Positions 45,774-57,904 of a stretch of 64,000 nucleotides of DNA are shown piece after piece. The stretch lies in NCBI GenBank assembly GCA_003255025.1, contig QANY01008720.1:1700605-1764604 (forward strand), read 5' to 3'. The notes below the pieces were generated by a model that saw nothing but the letters and a program-made list of their open reading frames with translations, did no database searches and had not been told where the DNA came from. Source of the DNA: Datisca glomerata (taxonomy: Eukaryota > Streptophyta > Magnoliopsida > Cucurbitales > Datiscaceae). The stretch's first letter is position 1, and each line of letters starts with the position of its first letter. The position numbers were made by a program, and so were the translations under genes.

Positions 45774-46515
45774 TGTTGGTCGTCGTGACGTGTGTGCGAT
45801 GGAAGCGTGTGACGCGTGACCATTTTAAAAAGTAAAATAAAAATTGAATCTTTTAATAAAACAAAATCGTGCAACGCTACGATAACAAAAAAACTTTTTA
45901 TTTAAAACTCTTTTCAATCATCCAGGATCCATTATATATTTATATAATAAATTAACAACATACAAGTTTATGAATCATATACCTCTTGTAGTCTAAATCA
46001 AGCGTCCTCGCGAAACCAATCGATTCTCCGTTCCCACGAAATCATTCCAACGATCAGCAGACTCTGAGATCCACACCAAGATCTTCCAAGTCAATCCTCA
46101 ATGCACTAAAGCGTGTGTGAACACGTGGAATATAACGAAGACACTTTTCTGTCTCTAGATGTACCCAACACATGAGATTTAGAGATTTTACTGAGAAGAA
46201 CTTTTGTAAGACGATTCTTTAAAAGAACGTGACGATGATTCTTTTAGAGATTTGATTTACTCTTAATCATAGAAAAACCACTCCTTGAGAATTATTTTCT
46301 TCTCTCAACCCTTCATTGATGAACTGATTCTGTGATTCAACTGGTTGATTGAACTAACTGAACTGATTCATTATCTTAGGCCATCAGAATAATATATGTA
46401 TATTTTTCTTGATCATGGCATATCACATATTTTGGGATAATTGAAATAATCTTTAATTATGAAATTGTCAATAGCAATAGGACCAACTGCTATTGTGCAT
46501 AACTGTAGTGCCACA
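45774..46515 (-). repeat. Right LTR fragment of copia element E
   Basis: Starts TGTTGGTCGTCG and aligns with the first 650 bp or so of the family LTR, including the CCATTATATATTTATA landmark and the start of the CTGTAGTGCCAC motifs. It ends abruptly at about 46515, before the rest of the LTR. Confidence 0.7.
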
Positions 46516-47789
46516 TGAATTTTAAGAGCGGTCTAACTGATTTTAAGTTTTAGTTTTTTTTTTAATTTATATCAATTTTAATCCTACTAGCTAGTTTTCC
46601 AATTTTAATATTTTTACTTAAATTCTCTAATTTTAAGCCCCTCACACTCTTCCCCCATCCTATCTTTAAGATAACCCCTAAATTCGTAACCATCATCACT
46701 TTTACCTCTACAGCTCCTCCTAACCAGTTTTTCAGTGAAATTCATAAAAAATCAACTTCTCAATTGGGAGATCAATGGATGAATGATTACTTGATTACTT
46801 ATATTGAATAATATATTTTCAATACTATTAATCCTATGAAGCAATTATACAATGGTTTCAAATCAAACCCTCTAGTAAGGCATGTGGACATATGTGATTG
46901 GCCAAGTGAGATCGCTGGCTCCCATGAACGATTACAACAATCAAATTATTGTGTCATGCCTGTGAAGAGACAACATTAAAAAAAAAACAAAGAAAACCCA
47001 TGTGTGAAAACTAAATGGCAATCTTCAAGAGTTATGATTTAGTTATTTCAACTTCTTCTGTTTTTCTTCTTCTTTAGAAACAATGACATAATATCTCTCT
47101 ATGCAACATTCGGTTTTCTGCCAATTATACTCCGTGTAAAGATCATGTTAATCTTATGATCATAGAATGTTCAATCTGACAAAATATTCGTCCAATTTGT
47201 GTTAGCACCGTTACACATATGAATTTTGCCTAAAGAAGATTTGCTTTAGCATATATCACTCCATATTTTCCGGTGTGATCGGTTTGAAGAAAATATATAG
47301 ACAACATATCCCAAAAACTCGAATTGCAATCTTGAATAAACACAGAACTACACGGTAGTTTACAACAAATTACGAAGATAATTTTGCGATTGAAGATGAC
47401 AAAGCAATAACTTGAAGTTAGAATTTTCATCACGCTCATGTTGCTTGTAACTTTACGACAATTGTCTAGTAGAATACGACAATCGATATCAAAGGACACA
47501 ACAACAGAAATTCCTTGGTCTGGCAAACTTTTTCTTGAAGAAAACTCTACAAATTAATGCAGCTTTCGGTTTTGTAAAAGACCAAGATATGCACAAATAT
47601 GTAAACCTGCTCTTGGAAAGAAAATTGTTTTGTTTATATACAATAGTATACAGTTTTTTATATAAGGTTGTTGGTGAGATAAGAATCAGTAGGTGCACCG
47701 GAATATTTCAGTTAGGCTGACACCTCCGTAACATCTTCATCATTTAATCTAACCTAACTTATTATTAAATTAAAATAAAAGAGTCAACA
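46516..47789. other. Unassigned DNA
   Basis: No element or gene identified. The minus-strand frames 47230-47526 and 47489-47698 are open for 98 and 69 codons but show no known motif. They sit downstream of the LINE remnant in its orientation and may be LINE 3' sequence or unrelated. Confidence 0.35.
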
Positions 47790-48200
47790 AAAGAAAATAT
47801 GAATAAAAAAATCAACAGAGCCTAAAAGAAGACTTGTTACAAATATCAACGGAAATAAACGAAAAACAAAAATTCAGAGCATTCCACCACCAAGTTAGAG
47901 TAACTATACTAGGAGCCCTGAATACCAAATAATCTACAACCTGGTTACCCTCCCGATGAATATGAGTGACAACAAGGTCCATCTGATCGATTAAATTTTA
48001 AACATCTATCCCAAGCAGTACACCAATGCCATGAGACCTTTTGAGATCTGGAATGAAGAATGGACATCACATAAACATAATCATTTTTCAACTATAATTG
48101 TCTCCATCCAAAAGTCGAAGCATAAACAAATCGTATGAATAACACAAGTCAACTCGACCTCGAAAGCAAAACATACGTTAAGGTGAATAGCGTAACGACC
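47790..48200 (-). pseudogene. LINE RNase H remnant, minus strand
   Basis: The minus strand at about 48185-48060 reads CFAFEVELTCVIHTICLCFD, WMETIIVE with frame breaks, then at about 47985-47930 VVTHIHREGNQVVDYLV, the strongly conserved end motif of the plant LINE RNase H domain (usual HIYREGNQVADALA). No RT was found upstream. It is a short, old, truncated LINE fragment. Confidence 0.6.
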
Positions 48201-49740
48201 AAATCATCTAGTATAAAATTAACTTTTAATGAAACATGCATTATTTTATTGGTGATTGTTGAATAAAATTATTGTAAAAAGACACATAATTCTCACAATT
48301 TAACCAAACTAAAGATGAAAATTATACTGAACTGAAGCAAATCGAGCTACTGTCACGCATGTGTGTGTTTGGACTGGTATGAGCATTGGAGGAGGTCCTC
48401 TCTAATCCACAAAATTTGAGTGCTCCCAAACCTAAGGCTCATTCTTGAAGTATATAAACCTAAGAAAGTTCTTTTTCCCTTTCATGTGGGACAACCGTTT
48501 AGCTTCGTACGACATACTCTTTTCATTTACATGCCTTAATATTCAAACTATCCCCCACATTAATGAAAGATATCTTAATAGGTCTATATCCCACTCTAAA
48601 GAGTCATACAGATGAGATGAGTAACACATCAATAGATAGTTTTTTTAGAATTGAACATATCTTAGACCCAATTTGATTCACGTTATCCTCATCTGTAATC
48701 CTATTGTAATTGAATTATCATGTTTATTTGGAGTAATCCTTAAATAAGGTTGCAATTCTAATTTACATGCAATCTTTTGAGACAATTGAATTGCAGCAAA
48801 AAATGGAATCAATCATAATTTACATTGCAATCACAATTCTAATATCAAACAAAATTACTTTCCTATCATCATGTGAAATAAAGCCAAAGTCACTTATTTC
48901 TCACACTTTTTCTCTCATTTTATTAATTTAATTAAAATTAATGTTAAAATTCCATGTAAAAATATTTTTTCGGACTAATTACCCTCGGCCTCTTGACCTT
49001 CCACACTTATACCAAATTGCACCATCACTTTTAAAATTTGGCATGTTACCCCCTAATATTTTATTTTCTTTCATTAACACCCCCTACCGTTACTCTCGTC
49101 AAATTTTTTGATAGAAACGAGAACATGTGGTCACTTTTATAGGTATATGGGTAATTTCAACACACTGCCACGTGTCCTTCAATTTAAGCATCCCACGTTT
49201 CTATTTTATACTTTATCTCTATCCTCTCTCTCTTCTACTCATCTCTGTCTATTTTCTCATTTCTTTCTATCTTTATCTCTATCTCTCATCATTTGCTCAA
49301 AACTGAGTGATGCGTGTTGTTATCGCAGGTGTTACATGACAAAATCCTTTTGATACCATTATATGATGGCCCTTATTTAAATCCATGTTGTTTGAATCCA
49401 TGTCTAAAATAATGTCAGTAGCTTAACCTTAGAATCGGAGGTTGCAGCTGGTGGTCCAAGAATTTTTATATTTCAATTAGTTTGTTGAATATCGAGGAAC
49501 TTACATTTGATGAGCTTGTGATCTGAGTTCGATCACTGGATATTTAATCATTTTCTTCACTGTTAGTCTAATTTCCTTTCTAAGTTCCTCAATTTCTAGA
49601 TAAAATTGTCGAGAATTACTTGGTTTTTTTTAAATTTAGTAGGAAACTACTTGGACAAGTAATCTTAACTAGAATATGCATAAAATTGGTGGCAAGCATG
49701 TTTCAGGCCTTTCTATAATAGTTCCAGTGGAAATATATTT
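48201..49740. other. Unassigned DNA with MITE-like stretches
   Basis: 48660-48850 is built of short alternating TGCAATTCTAATT / AATTGCAATC-type sequence, as in foldback MITEs. 48970-49150 (GGACTAATTACCCTC..., CACCCCCTACCG) resembles the ends of a small Mutator- or hAT-type element. Neither has ends I can prove. A CT-rich strip lies at 49205-49290. No gene is seen. Confidence 0.35.
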
Positions 49741-49745
49741 ATTTA

Positions 49746-49980
49746 TGTTCGGATAAGTGGTTAAGAGGTTAGTTTAGTTGAGTTCATTAGGGGTATCTTT
49801 GTCTTTTGCGTTTTGCTTCTCTTTATCTACTACTAAGTACTCTTGTATTTAACTCTTGGTTTTTGGCTTTGGTTAATGTTTAATGAGATAAACACAGTAT
49901 AATCATTCTTGCTTCTCTTTCTTGTTTCTCCTTCTTCTCAGCTTCTTTCTCTTTCTCTTTTCTTTCCTTATCTTCCTTCA
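49746..49980 (+). repeat. 5' LTR of copia element D
   Basis: 235 bp, TGTTCGGATAAG to ATCTTCCTTCA, with CT-rich 3' part (the likely transcript leader). It is directly followed by the PBS. Confidence 0.9.
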
Positions 49981-49992
49981 TGGTATTAGAGC
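49981..49992 (+). other. Primer-binding site, tRNA-iMet type, element D
   Basis: TGGTATTAGAGC lies immediately after the 5' LTR. It matches the canonical TGGTATCAGAGC except for one C-to-T change. Confidence 0.9.
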
Positions 49993-50016
49993 GGGAACAG
50001 ACAAGCGTCTTTGTTC

Positions 50017-51420
50017 ATGGCACAAGTGGAGGATAATGCTTCTCCTAAAATTATTGACCATGTCGAGAATCAATCTTAACCTGAACTACAAAATTTCCCA
50101 AAACCTGTGAACCATAACGATTCTCCTCCTTCTCAAATTGTTTCGGAAACTCGAACTAATACCTCTGCTCAAAACCCAGTCAAAATGACCAACAATGATT
50201 CCTTTTCTTCATCTTCTTCTTCATCTTCTTCTTCATCTTCTTCTTCATCCCACTCCTCCATCTTCTTACTTTCCAATATCTATAGCCTAATTTCCATCCG
50301 TTTAGATTCCAGTAACTTTGTCCTCCATAAATTCTAGATGTCTGCAATTCTTAAAGCTCATGCTATATTCGGTTTCGTTGATGAAACAATCAATTGCCCA
50401 CCAAAATTGATCAACAATGAAGTTGGGAGACAAGTTCCGAATCCTATTTCGATCACTAGGTGTCACAAGATCAAGCCCTAATTACTTTAATCAACGTAAC
50501 TTTGTCACCGACGACATTAGCATATGTTGTTGGATGCAAATCTTCGAAGGAGGTTCATGACTCAAGCGAAAGAAGGTCCGCGTCCATTTTAAGAACAAAC
50601 AATCTACAATTGAAGTCTTATCTTCACTCTATCTCCAAGAAGCCTACTGAGAACATCGACTCATACCTCCAACGGATTAAAGAAATTTCAGATAGACTTT
50701 CAGCTGTGTTCATTCAAATCAATGAAGAAGATATTCTGATATACACAATCAACGAACTTCCTTCATACTACAACATTATTCAGACGTCAATTCAAACTAA
50801 GGGTGAGCCACTGTCCATTAAAGAGCTTCACGTCTTGCTCAAATCAGAGGAGCACTTTCTTGAATCATAAAGAAAGAATTAGGAACCAGTTTTTTAGAAC
50901 ACTGCATTTCTTGCTTCTCAACCAAATCGAGGTACGAATAGAAGCCGCAATTTTTGTAATTTCAGAGGACATCATAACAATGGTGGACGTTCGAGTTCTA
51001 ACAGACGAGGAAGGAATCCAAATTGGGGAAATTCTTCTCAAATGCCTTCGATTCTTGGCACTCTTCCACAGTAAAATTCTCAAACTTTCAAGATTAACAG
51101 TTTCAACAATGGGGACTCTAGTGCCTCTTCAAATGGTGGATGTGTACAATGCCAAATTTTCCAAAAATTTGGTCACTCAGCTCTTTATTTCTACCGCCGT
51201 ATGAACTTCACGTATCAAGGTCGTGGTCCGTCAAACAACATTCAAGCTATGACTGCTCTAAGCTCCGGTTCAACACCTTCAGACAATCAAGTATGGATTA
51301 TCGATACCAGGTGCAAAACATCTTTTCTCCAACAGAATACTCAGGTGACAAATAAATTTCTGTTGGAAATGGTCAATGCCTCCCTGTTTCCCACTCAAGT
51401 TCTTTAATTCTTAAAACTCC
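50017..51420 (+). pseudogene. Copia D gag and protease
   Basis: Gag begins near ATGGCACAAGTGG at 50017. 50107-50337 includes a poly-Ser run from a TCTTCATCT-type microsatellite (about 50203-50250). 50460-50870 is the UBN2 gag core (MSQDQALITLINVTLSPTTL, RTNNLQLKSYLHSISKKPTE, YLQRIKEISDRL, YTINELPSYYNII). The protease site at 51291-51310 reads WIIDTRCKTS, where the family has DTGA, so the catalytic Gly and Ala are changed. There are at least two frame breaks and stops. Confidence 0.8.
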
Positions 51421-51421
51421 C

Positions 51422-53160
51422 TTGAATTCTTTTTCCTTATCTCAAGTTATGCGTGTTCCTAATCTTACTGCTAACCTAGTGTCTGCATATCAATTTTGCT
51501 TAGAACATAATTGCTTATTTATATTTGATGCTCCATATTTCTTTATAACGGACAATGAAACATGTGATATATTGCATAAAGGTCCCAATGTGAATGGCCT
51601 TTACCCAATACCCACTTCCTTGCACAAAAATATTACTGCATATCTTAGTTCTAAGAAAATGAAATCTTGATGGCACAATAGGCATGGACATCCTAGCTCC
51701 GTTATAGTTAGGAAAGTTCTTGATTTTGCTGGCATTTCTTGTAACAATTATGCTCTTGATTCTTGTATATGTATAATCTGGTTGATGAATAAAATGTCTA
51801 GTATTTTTTTTTCCTATATTTGTGCCCACTGTTACTGCTCCTTTATCCCTTATCCACAGTGATGTTTGGGGACCTTCCCCCACATCATATCTTTTAGGCC
51901 TAGATATTATGTTTTATTCATTGATGATCTGACTCATTTCACTTGGTTTTATCCAATAGTTAATAAATCTGATGTACATCTTATTTTTAAGAAATTTAAA
52001 TCTATGGTTGAAAACATGTTTTCTACCAAAATTAAATTTTTTTGAAGTGATGGGGGTGGCGAGTATAATAGTAAGTCTTTTCAATCTTTTTTAAATGAAT
52101 ATGGAATAATACATCAAAAGTCATGGCCTTACGCCCCTAAGCAAAATGGGGTTGCTGAGCAGAAACATAGGCATCTTGTTGAGACGGGTTTAACTATGTT
52201 GCATCATGCATCTTTACCCCCAGAGTATTGGAGTTATGCCTTTTCTACTGCTATATTTTTATTAATAGAATGCCTAGTACTAATATTGATAATATTTCCC
52301 CATTTTCTCTTCTTTTTAGAAATAGTCCTAATTACAAACAATTGCATATTTTTGGTTGTGCATGATTTCCTAATTTACGTCTTTATATGAACAACAAATT
52401 CTCTACTAAATCTATTGGATGTGTATTTGTTGGATATGCTGTCAACCAAAAGGGATATTTATGCTATGCCTATCATAAGAAATTTTATACATCTAGAAGT
52501 GTTATTTTTGTTGAAAATTTTCCATTTTCTATAAAGAAGAGTTTGACAGATTCTTCTTCCAAGCTTCATAATGATGAGTCTCTTTCAAGGCACAACTCTC
52601 TCTTGCCCTTATTTCTTCAAAATACTAGTACTGGTACTCAAATTGACTTCTCTTCTAATCTGTCTTATTCTAGTTTTTCTGATTCTTCTCCTATCTTAAA
52701 TACTGAAATTTTTGATTTACATTCTAGAAAAGTCAGTTCTACTAATCATGTTGATTCTGGTCCTATACTTAATAGTTTCAATAATGATTTTTCATGTATT
52801 TTGACTCTAAACAAAAAGATTCTATGCATAATGATTATTTGCCTTCTATTTTTCTACAATATGTGCAACCTAAGTTGCAGAATACTATGCATAGTTCTCC
52901 TAATTCTGTTACACATACTAAATTTTCTGATGCTCATGCTATTATTTTAGCAGATAATGTCATTGACACTTATAATTTGAATGGTGCTAGATCTGTTTTG
53001 GATGAAATAATTAACTTTGATATGTATTTTACTGTCACTAACCCTTCACGGCATGCTAGTATTGATCAACCTTTACCTTCTTCTCCAACCATGACACTAG
53101 ACCTATTTCTAACACCCTTAATACTCATCCCATGCAAACTAGGTCCAAATCTGTAATATC
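51422..53160 (+). pseudogene. Copia D integrase and linker
   Basis: Pre-integrase starts at 51440 (VMRVPNLTANLVSAYQFCLE). The core is at 51860-52200: LIHSDVWGPSPTS-like, FIDDLTHFTWFYP-like, SDGGGEYNSKSFQSF-like and PKQNGVAEQKHRHLVETGLT-like, read across frames. The C-terminal part is at 52387-52500: NNKFSTKSIGCVFVGYAVNQ, KGYLCYAYHKKFYTSRSVIF. A Ser-rich linker follows to 53160. Frameshifts make it inactive. Confidence 0.8.
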
Positions 53161-53214
53161 TAAGAAAAAGGCCCTTAGTGCCATAAATTTAGGTTCTAAC
53201 AGTGAGCCAACTAG

Positions 53215-54725
53215 TTTTACCACTGCCTCCAAAAGTCCAGAACGGACCAAGGCTACGAATGATGAATATAGAGCCCTTATATCTCAACACACTTGAGTCT
53301 TAGTGCCTTTACCTCATTCAAAGAACTTAGTGGGATGCAAATGGGTCTATAAACTTAAGTATAATCCTAATGGGACTATAACTGGCATAAGGTCCGATTA
53401 GTAGCTAAGGGTTATCACTAAAAGGAGGGGTTAGACTACGGTGAAACTTTTAGCCCGGTTATAAAGAAACCCATCATTTTGATTTTACTCTCTTTGGCTG
53501 CCAATTTTGGATGGAAACTTAGATAATTTGATGTAAAGAATGCTTTTTTTGCATGGCAACTTGTCAGAAGAGGTTTACATGTCTTAACCTCCTGGTTTTG
53601 TTGATAAAATTCACCAGGATTACATATACAAGTTGAATAAGTCGTTGTATGGTTTAAAACAAGCTTTAAGAGCTTGGTTCAAGAAATTTACTTCGTATCT
53701 TTTATCTATTGGTTTTGTTGGATCTCAAGCTGATAACTCTCTACTTGTTCTTGCTTCGGGTTCTTCTTCAACCTATATCTTATAATATGTGGGTGATATC
53801 ATTATTAGTGGAACGCATGATGATCAAGTAGATTGTATTGTTAAAAATCTACAAAAATCCTTTGTTATGAATGATCTTGGTTATTTAAAATATTTTCTTG
53901 GCCTTGAGATAACAAGAAGTAGTAGTGGAATTTACGTGAACCAACAAAAATATGCTAAAGATTTACTTTTACGGGCTGGTATGATAAATGAAAAACCATG
54001 TCAAACACCTTGTGCCTCTAAGTCTTTTCTTTATTCTTACATGGGTTCTACTCTCTCGGACATAATTATATATCGTAGCATTGTTGGATTATTACAATAT
54101 TTTACTTTTACTCGTTCTGATATTAACTTTGCTGTAAATAGAGTGGATCAATTCATGCATTCCCCCACTGCTGCACACTTTTTGACTGTTAAGAGAATTC
54201 TTCGTTATATTAGTAGCAATATTGATCATGGTCTTTTATTTAAACCCAAACCTGTTAATTTGCAGGCCTTTAGTGACTCTGATTGGGCTGGTGACCCCAC
54301 TGATAGGAGATCAACATCCAGCTTCATCATTCTCTTTGGTTCCAATGTTATTTTGGAGCGCCAAGAAGCAAAGCACGATTGCTCGATCCTCCATGGAAGC
54401 CGTATACAAAGCCTTAGCTATTACTGCGGCAGAGTTGAGCTGGTTACGAAAAATCTTGCGTGATCTTCATGTTTAACAAGCTTAAGCTCCAACTTTATAT
54501 TGTGACATTACGCCGGCCATCTCTATCGCTTCAAACCCGATTCTTCATGCCCGAACCAAACACGTCGAGATCGACTATCACTTTGGGCAAGAACGAGTGA
54601 TGAAGAAAGATATTGTTTTTATACACATGCCCTCTAATTATGAACTAGATGACCTATTTACAAAGCCTTTATCGTCTCCTCAATTCTTATTTTTGAGGGA
54701 CAAACTCATCACTTCTCCCATGATA
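53215..54725 (+). pseudogene. Copia D reverse transcriptase-RNase H
   Basis: RT begins with VPLPHSKNLVGCKWVYKLKY at about 53305. A frame break near 53560 follows the FDVKNAFF motif. The active site at 53786-53797 reads YVGD instead of YVDD, preceded by a TAA. 53789-54463 continues with LQKSFVMNDLGYLKYFLGLE, TRSDINFAVNRVDQFMHSPT, RRILRYI and DSDWAGDPTDRRSTSSF. The end of RNase H is at 54480-54700: ASNPILHARTKHVEIDYHFG, DDLFTKPLSSPQF. Loss of one catalytic Asp plus stops indicates a dead polymerase. Confidence 0.85.
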
Positions 54726-54739
54726 AGTTTGAGGGGGAA

Positions 54740-54964
54740 TGTTCGGATAAGTGGTTAATATGTTAGTTTAGTTGAGCTCATTAAGGGTATATTTGTCCTT
54801 TTCTTTTTACTTCTCTTTATCTACGGCTAAGAACTCTTGTATTTAACTCTTGGTTATTTTCTTTGGTTAATGTTTAATGAGATAAACATAGTATAATCAT
54901 TCTTGTTTCTCTTTCTTGTTTCTCCTTCTTCTCGGCTTCTTTTTCTTTCTCTTTTCTTTCTTCA
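54740..54964 (+). repeat. 3' LTR of copia element D
   Basis: 225 bp, matching 49746-49980. The end TTTCTTTCTTCA is about 10 bp shorter than the left copy. Confidence 0.9.
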
Positions 54965-54969
54965 ATTTA

Positions 54970-55899
54970 AAGCTAAAAAAACATGTTCAATGTCAAAACC
55001 CTACATTGATTATAAACTTATTAAGAATCCTCGTTCCATCAAAATCAAACTCCGATAACTTCAACATGTGCTTCTACCATTGTCTCGTCTGTAGGCCTCT
55101 CAACCTTCTGCCATGGCCGCCTTAATATTCTTGCTTTCATTGGATTTTGCTTTTGAGCCATTTATACTTGTCAAAGTCCTATTGAGAACTTGATGGCCCA
55201 TATTGCTGACCCCAATTACTGTAATGTTTTTTCAGTATTTTCAAGAGAAAAAGAGGTAGAATAGAGAGAAGAAGAACATAAAAGTTTTTGTTGTTGTAGA
55301 ATGATAGAAGGAAGAAGAAGAAGAAAAAAAGGGAGATAAAAGGTTTTTTTTGCTAAAGTAGATCCCTACACTAACTATTTTGTAGAATTCGATCCCTACA
55401 CTAATTTTTACTTACCCTGACTCCTGGCTTACCTTCAATTCCTAATCATCTTATGAAGTTACCAAATAGCCCCTTCACGTATTTCAAAAGATGGATGGAA
55501 AAAAGTGATGATTACACGAAATCCCACCTTTTTGTGTACCTCACTTGAATTTACTTCATTTTTCTCTTACTATTACTATCTCTCACTTCTCGAAGTCGCA
55601 ACATCTCTCTCTACAAGTCCTTGAGTCTTCATCTCCCACAATAAGGAATCACAACAAGGTAAGTTTTTGGGTTTCTGAGTTTTTATTTTCTGGATTCTGA
55701 GGTATTTTTTCCAGTTTTCTGAGGTGTTATTTTCTGGGTTTCTAAGGGTATTTTTTTGGATTTCTGCATTTCTATTTTTTATGGATGTCTGAATCACAAC
55801 AAGGTTATTTTTTGGGTTTCTAATATTTTTTCTGGGTTTCTGAGTGTTTCTTATTCTGGGATTCTAAGGATCTGGTCTTGCATCGTGTCTATTTTCTGG
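54970..55899. other. Junction region with GAA-rich strip and degenerate GGGTTTCTGAG repeat
   Basis: No gene recognised up to about 55330. 55305-55345 is GAAGAA-rich. From about 55350 (AAGTAGATCCCTACACTAAC, repeated as GAATTCGATCCCTACACTAA) the sequence probably belongs to the Mutator-like element. 55660-55870 repeats TTTTCTGGGTTTCTGAGG-like phrases about every 20-30 bp. A donor-like AAGGTAAGTTTT is at 55656, suggesting a leader intron that ends at 56221 in front of the Ulp1 gene start. Confidence 0.45.
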
Positions 55900-56183
55900 G
55901 TACACTCTCATCGTGTAACCATTCTATAGTCTACACGATGATCATGTACACTACAATATGATTACACATGGGTCATCTAAGTCTCATGTAGGCTACATGA
56001 GGACTACACGAGGGTCGTGTACCCTTCATGTAGTCTACACGGGAACTACACGAGGGTAGTGTAAAGCTCGTGTAGGCTACATGCGAGCTACACAAGGATC
56101 ATGTACCCTTCATGTAATCTACAAGAGGCTTACACGAGGATTGTGTAGTTAGTCTACACGATGACTACACGAGCATTATGTAC
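55900..56183. repeat. CATCGTGTAG/CTACACGATG array 1 (5' leader intron of Ulp1 gene)
   Basis: About ten degenerate copies of CTACACGAGG/CTACACGATG and its complement, spaced 15-30 bp. They lie between a donor-like site at 55656 and the acceptor TTTTTTTACAG at 56221, upstream of the first ATG. Confidence 0.85.
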
Positions 56184-57391
56184 ATTTTCTGATTCTATGT
56201 TTACCTTGATTTTTTTTACAGGTTATGGCTTCATCAAAGATGCAACTAAGATACGTCCATGACGTTAACAGAATACCAAAAGAAAAGGACAATGCAAAGT
56301 GCAATACCCACTGCATAGAGGTTATCAAGATCAAGCTCACAACTTCTCAACTCAACCTATGTAGGAAGACATGCTTTGGCCATCTCCTTAATCTCCTAGC
56401 CCTGAAGTTTCAGCAACTATCTGCCACCAGGTGCTGGCTAGGGAGGTCGAATATGATAATAACACTCCATCTGAGAAGGAAATCCGGTTTCTTATCAGTG
56501 AGATACCCCTGTACTTTTCTAAGAAGGAGTTCTCATTGATGACTGAACTAAAGTTTGGTGAAGCCTGGGATGAGAAGAAGACCCATGGCCCTAACAAAAT
56601 ATATGATCTGTGCTTTCCCAAAGCCCAATCAATAGCCATCTGAGCTGTAGGAGAAGTTTAAAAACTCTAAATATAAGTCGTATTCAGATGGGGTCAAGAT
56701 GACTCTGATTTATATGCTAGAGAATTTTTTTTTGTTGGGAAGGAAATCATACCCTAATTGAGAAGAGATTGTTGGTTTTAGTTGACAACCTTGAAGCGTT
56801 CAAAAAATATCCGTGGGGAGAGCTATCTTTCTCCAAAATAATGAAATCATTATTAGCCGTTAAGAATGACTATTTTTGGTGATTTTAAAGATCAAGAGAA
56901 AAAACAAAAAAATCCCCCGCTGCTGTTCATGGATATTCATTCAATGGATGTCTATTTTCCTTCTAGGAATAATTTATTTAACTCTATGTAGTGATTTATT
57001 GAATTATTTATGTGTTAAATACCGAATTACTCTCTTTTGTTTAAATAGGCATGTGTATTTGAAACTATCTACTTGGTGGGTAGTTTGCATGGTAACCAGA
57101 TTTCGACCAAGGTGCCAAGGATTTTCAAGTGGTGTCCGACCACGATAGTACCAGTTGGGAATCTACAAAAAGAATTTTTTTCGATGGAGAATGTATGTTG
57201 GTAATTAAGTTAACAAGTTGATTTGTCTTACTTTCACATATACTAATTTATATTTCTTGCATTTTTAGTTGACGGTTCTTTCCTTGGGCCCTTGCTAGTG
57301 AGGAGGAAGAAGAGAAAAACTTCTGGAGATCAATAATTGGAGAGAAGTAATGTTAAAAATCATTTTCTACCCTTCTTCTTCTTGAACAAGG

Positions 57392-57636
57392 ACCTCATGT
57401 AATTATCATGTAGACTACACGATGGTTACACTGACCTCGAGTCATCGTGTAGTCTACACGATGTCTACACTGCTCTCGTGTAATCATTGTGTAAATCAGT
57501 CTAACCATCATGTAGATTACACGAGGTATGTGTAACTGATCTTGTAGTCTTCACGATGACTACACGAGATGCGTGTAACAATCGTGAAGTCTACACGATG
57601 ACTACACAATGTCAGTGTAATCATCATCCTGTAGTC
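57392..57636. repeat. Palindromic array 2 (intron of Ulp1 gene)
   Basis: Lies wholly between exon ends 57347 and 57683. At 57443-57463 CATCGTGTAG is followed, after one base, by its reverse complement CTACACGATG, a near-perfect palindrome. About twelve half-sites in total. Confidence 0.85.
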
Positions 57637-57904
57637 ACCATTTTTCTATTTTGTCTGCTTAATATTAAATGTTTTTTCTAGTCGCGGACCATTGAAAAAA
57701 TAGAGGAGAAGAAGATTGTGTCTAAAACGTTCAATGGACATGAATATTGAGTAAGGAAATGTCTGATTAGAGTGGACAAAAGACCACTTCAATGGACAAG
57801 AAGATTATGTCCATGCAATTAACCAAATTAAAATTTTGATGGATCATCTGGTAACATCGAGGTCAGATGATTACTCATTCTGTCCTCAATCTTCCATGAT
57901 GATG

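Larger units (their letters stand above)
42777..46515 (-). mobile_element. Copia element E, same family as B, 5' half deleted
   Basis: Left LTR 42777-44306, then polypurine tract, RNase H and RT on the minus strand to about 45770, joined directly to a third LTR copy at 45774-46515 that is itself truncated. PBS, leader, gag, protease and integrase are missing. Either one element lost some 4-5 kb by illegitimate recombination or two fragments were brought together. LTRs share the GGAT(C)CATTATATAT landmark with element B. Confidence 0.8.
49746..54964 (+). mobile_element. Copia element D, structurally complete
   Basis: LTRs 49746-49980 and 54740-54964 are flanked by a perfect 5-bp duplication ATTTA (49741-49745 and 54965-54969). 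PBS TGGTATTAGAGC follows the left LTR, and polypurine tract TTTGAGGGGGAA precedes the right one. Gag, protease, integrase, RT and RNase H lie in order on the + strand. The LTRs differ by only scattered substitutions and a short indel, so this is one of the younger insertions here, but stops and frameshifts have inactivated it. Confidence 0.92.

Noticed and set aside
47230..47698. Two adjacent minus-strand frames as a small gene
   Set aside because: No recognisable domain, no supporting splice or start context, and the sequence lies beside LINE debris.
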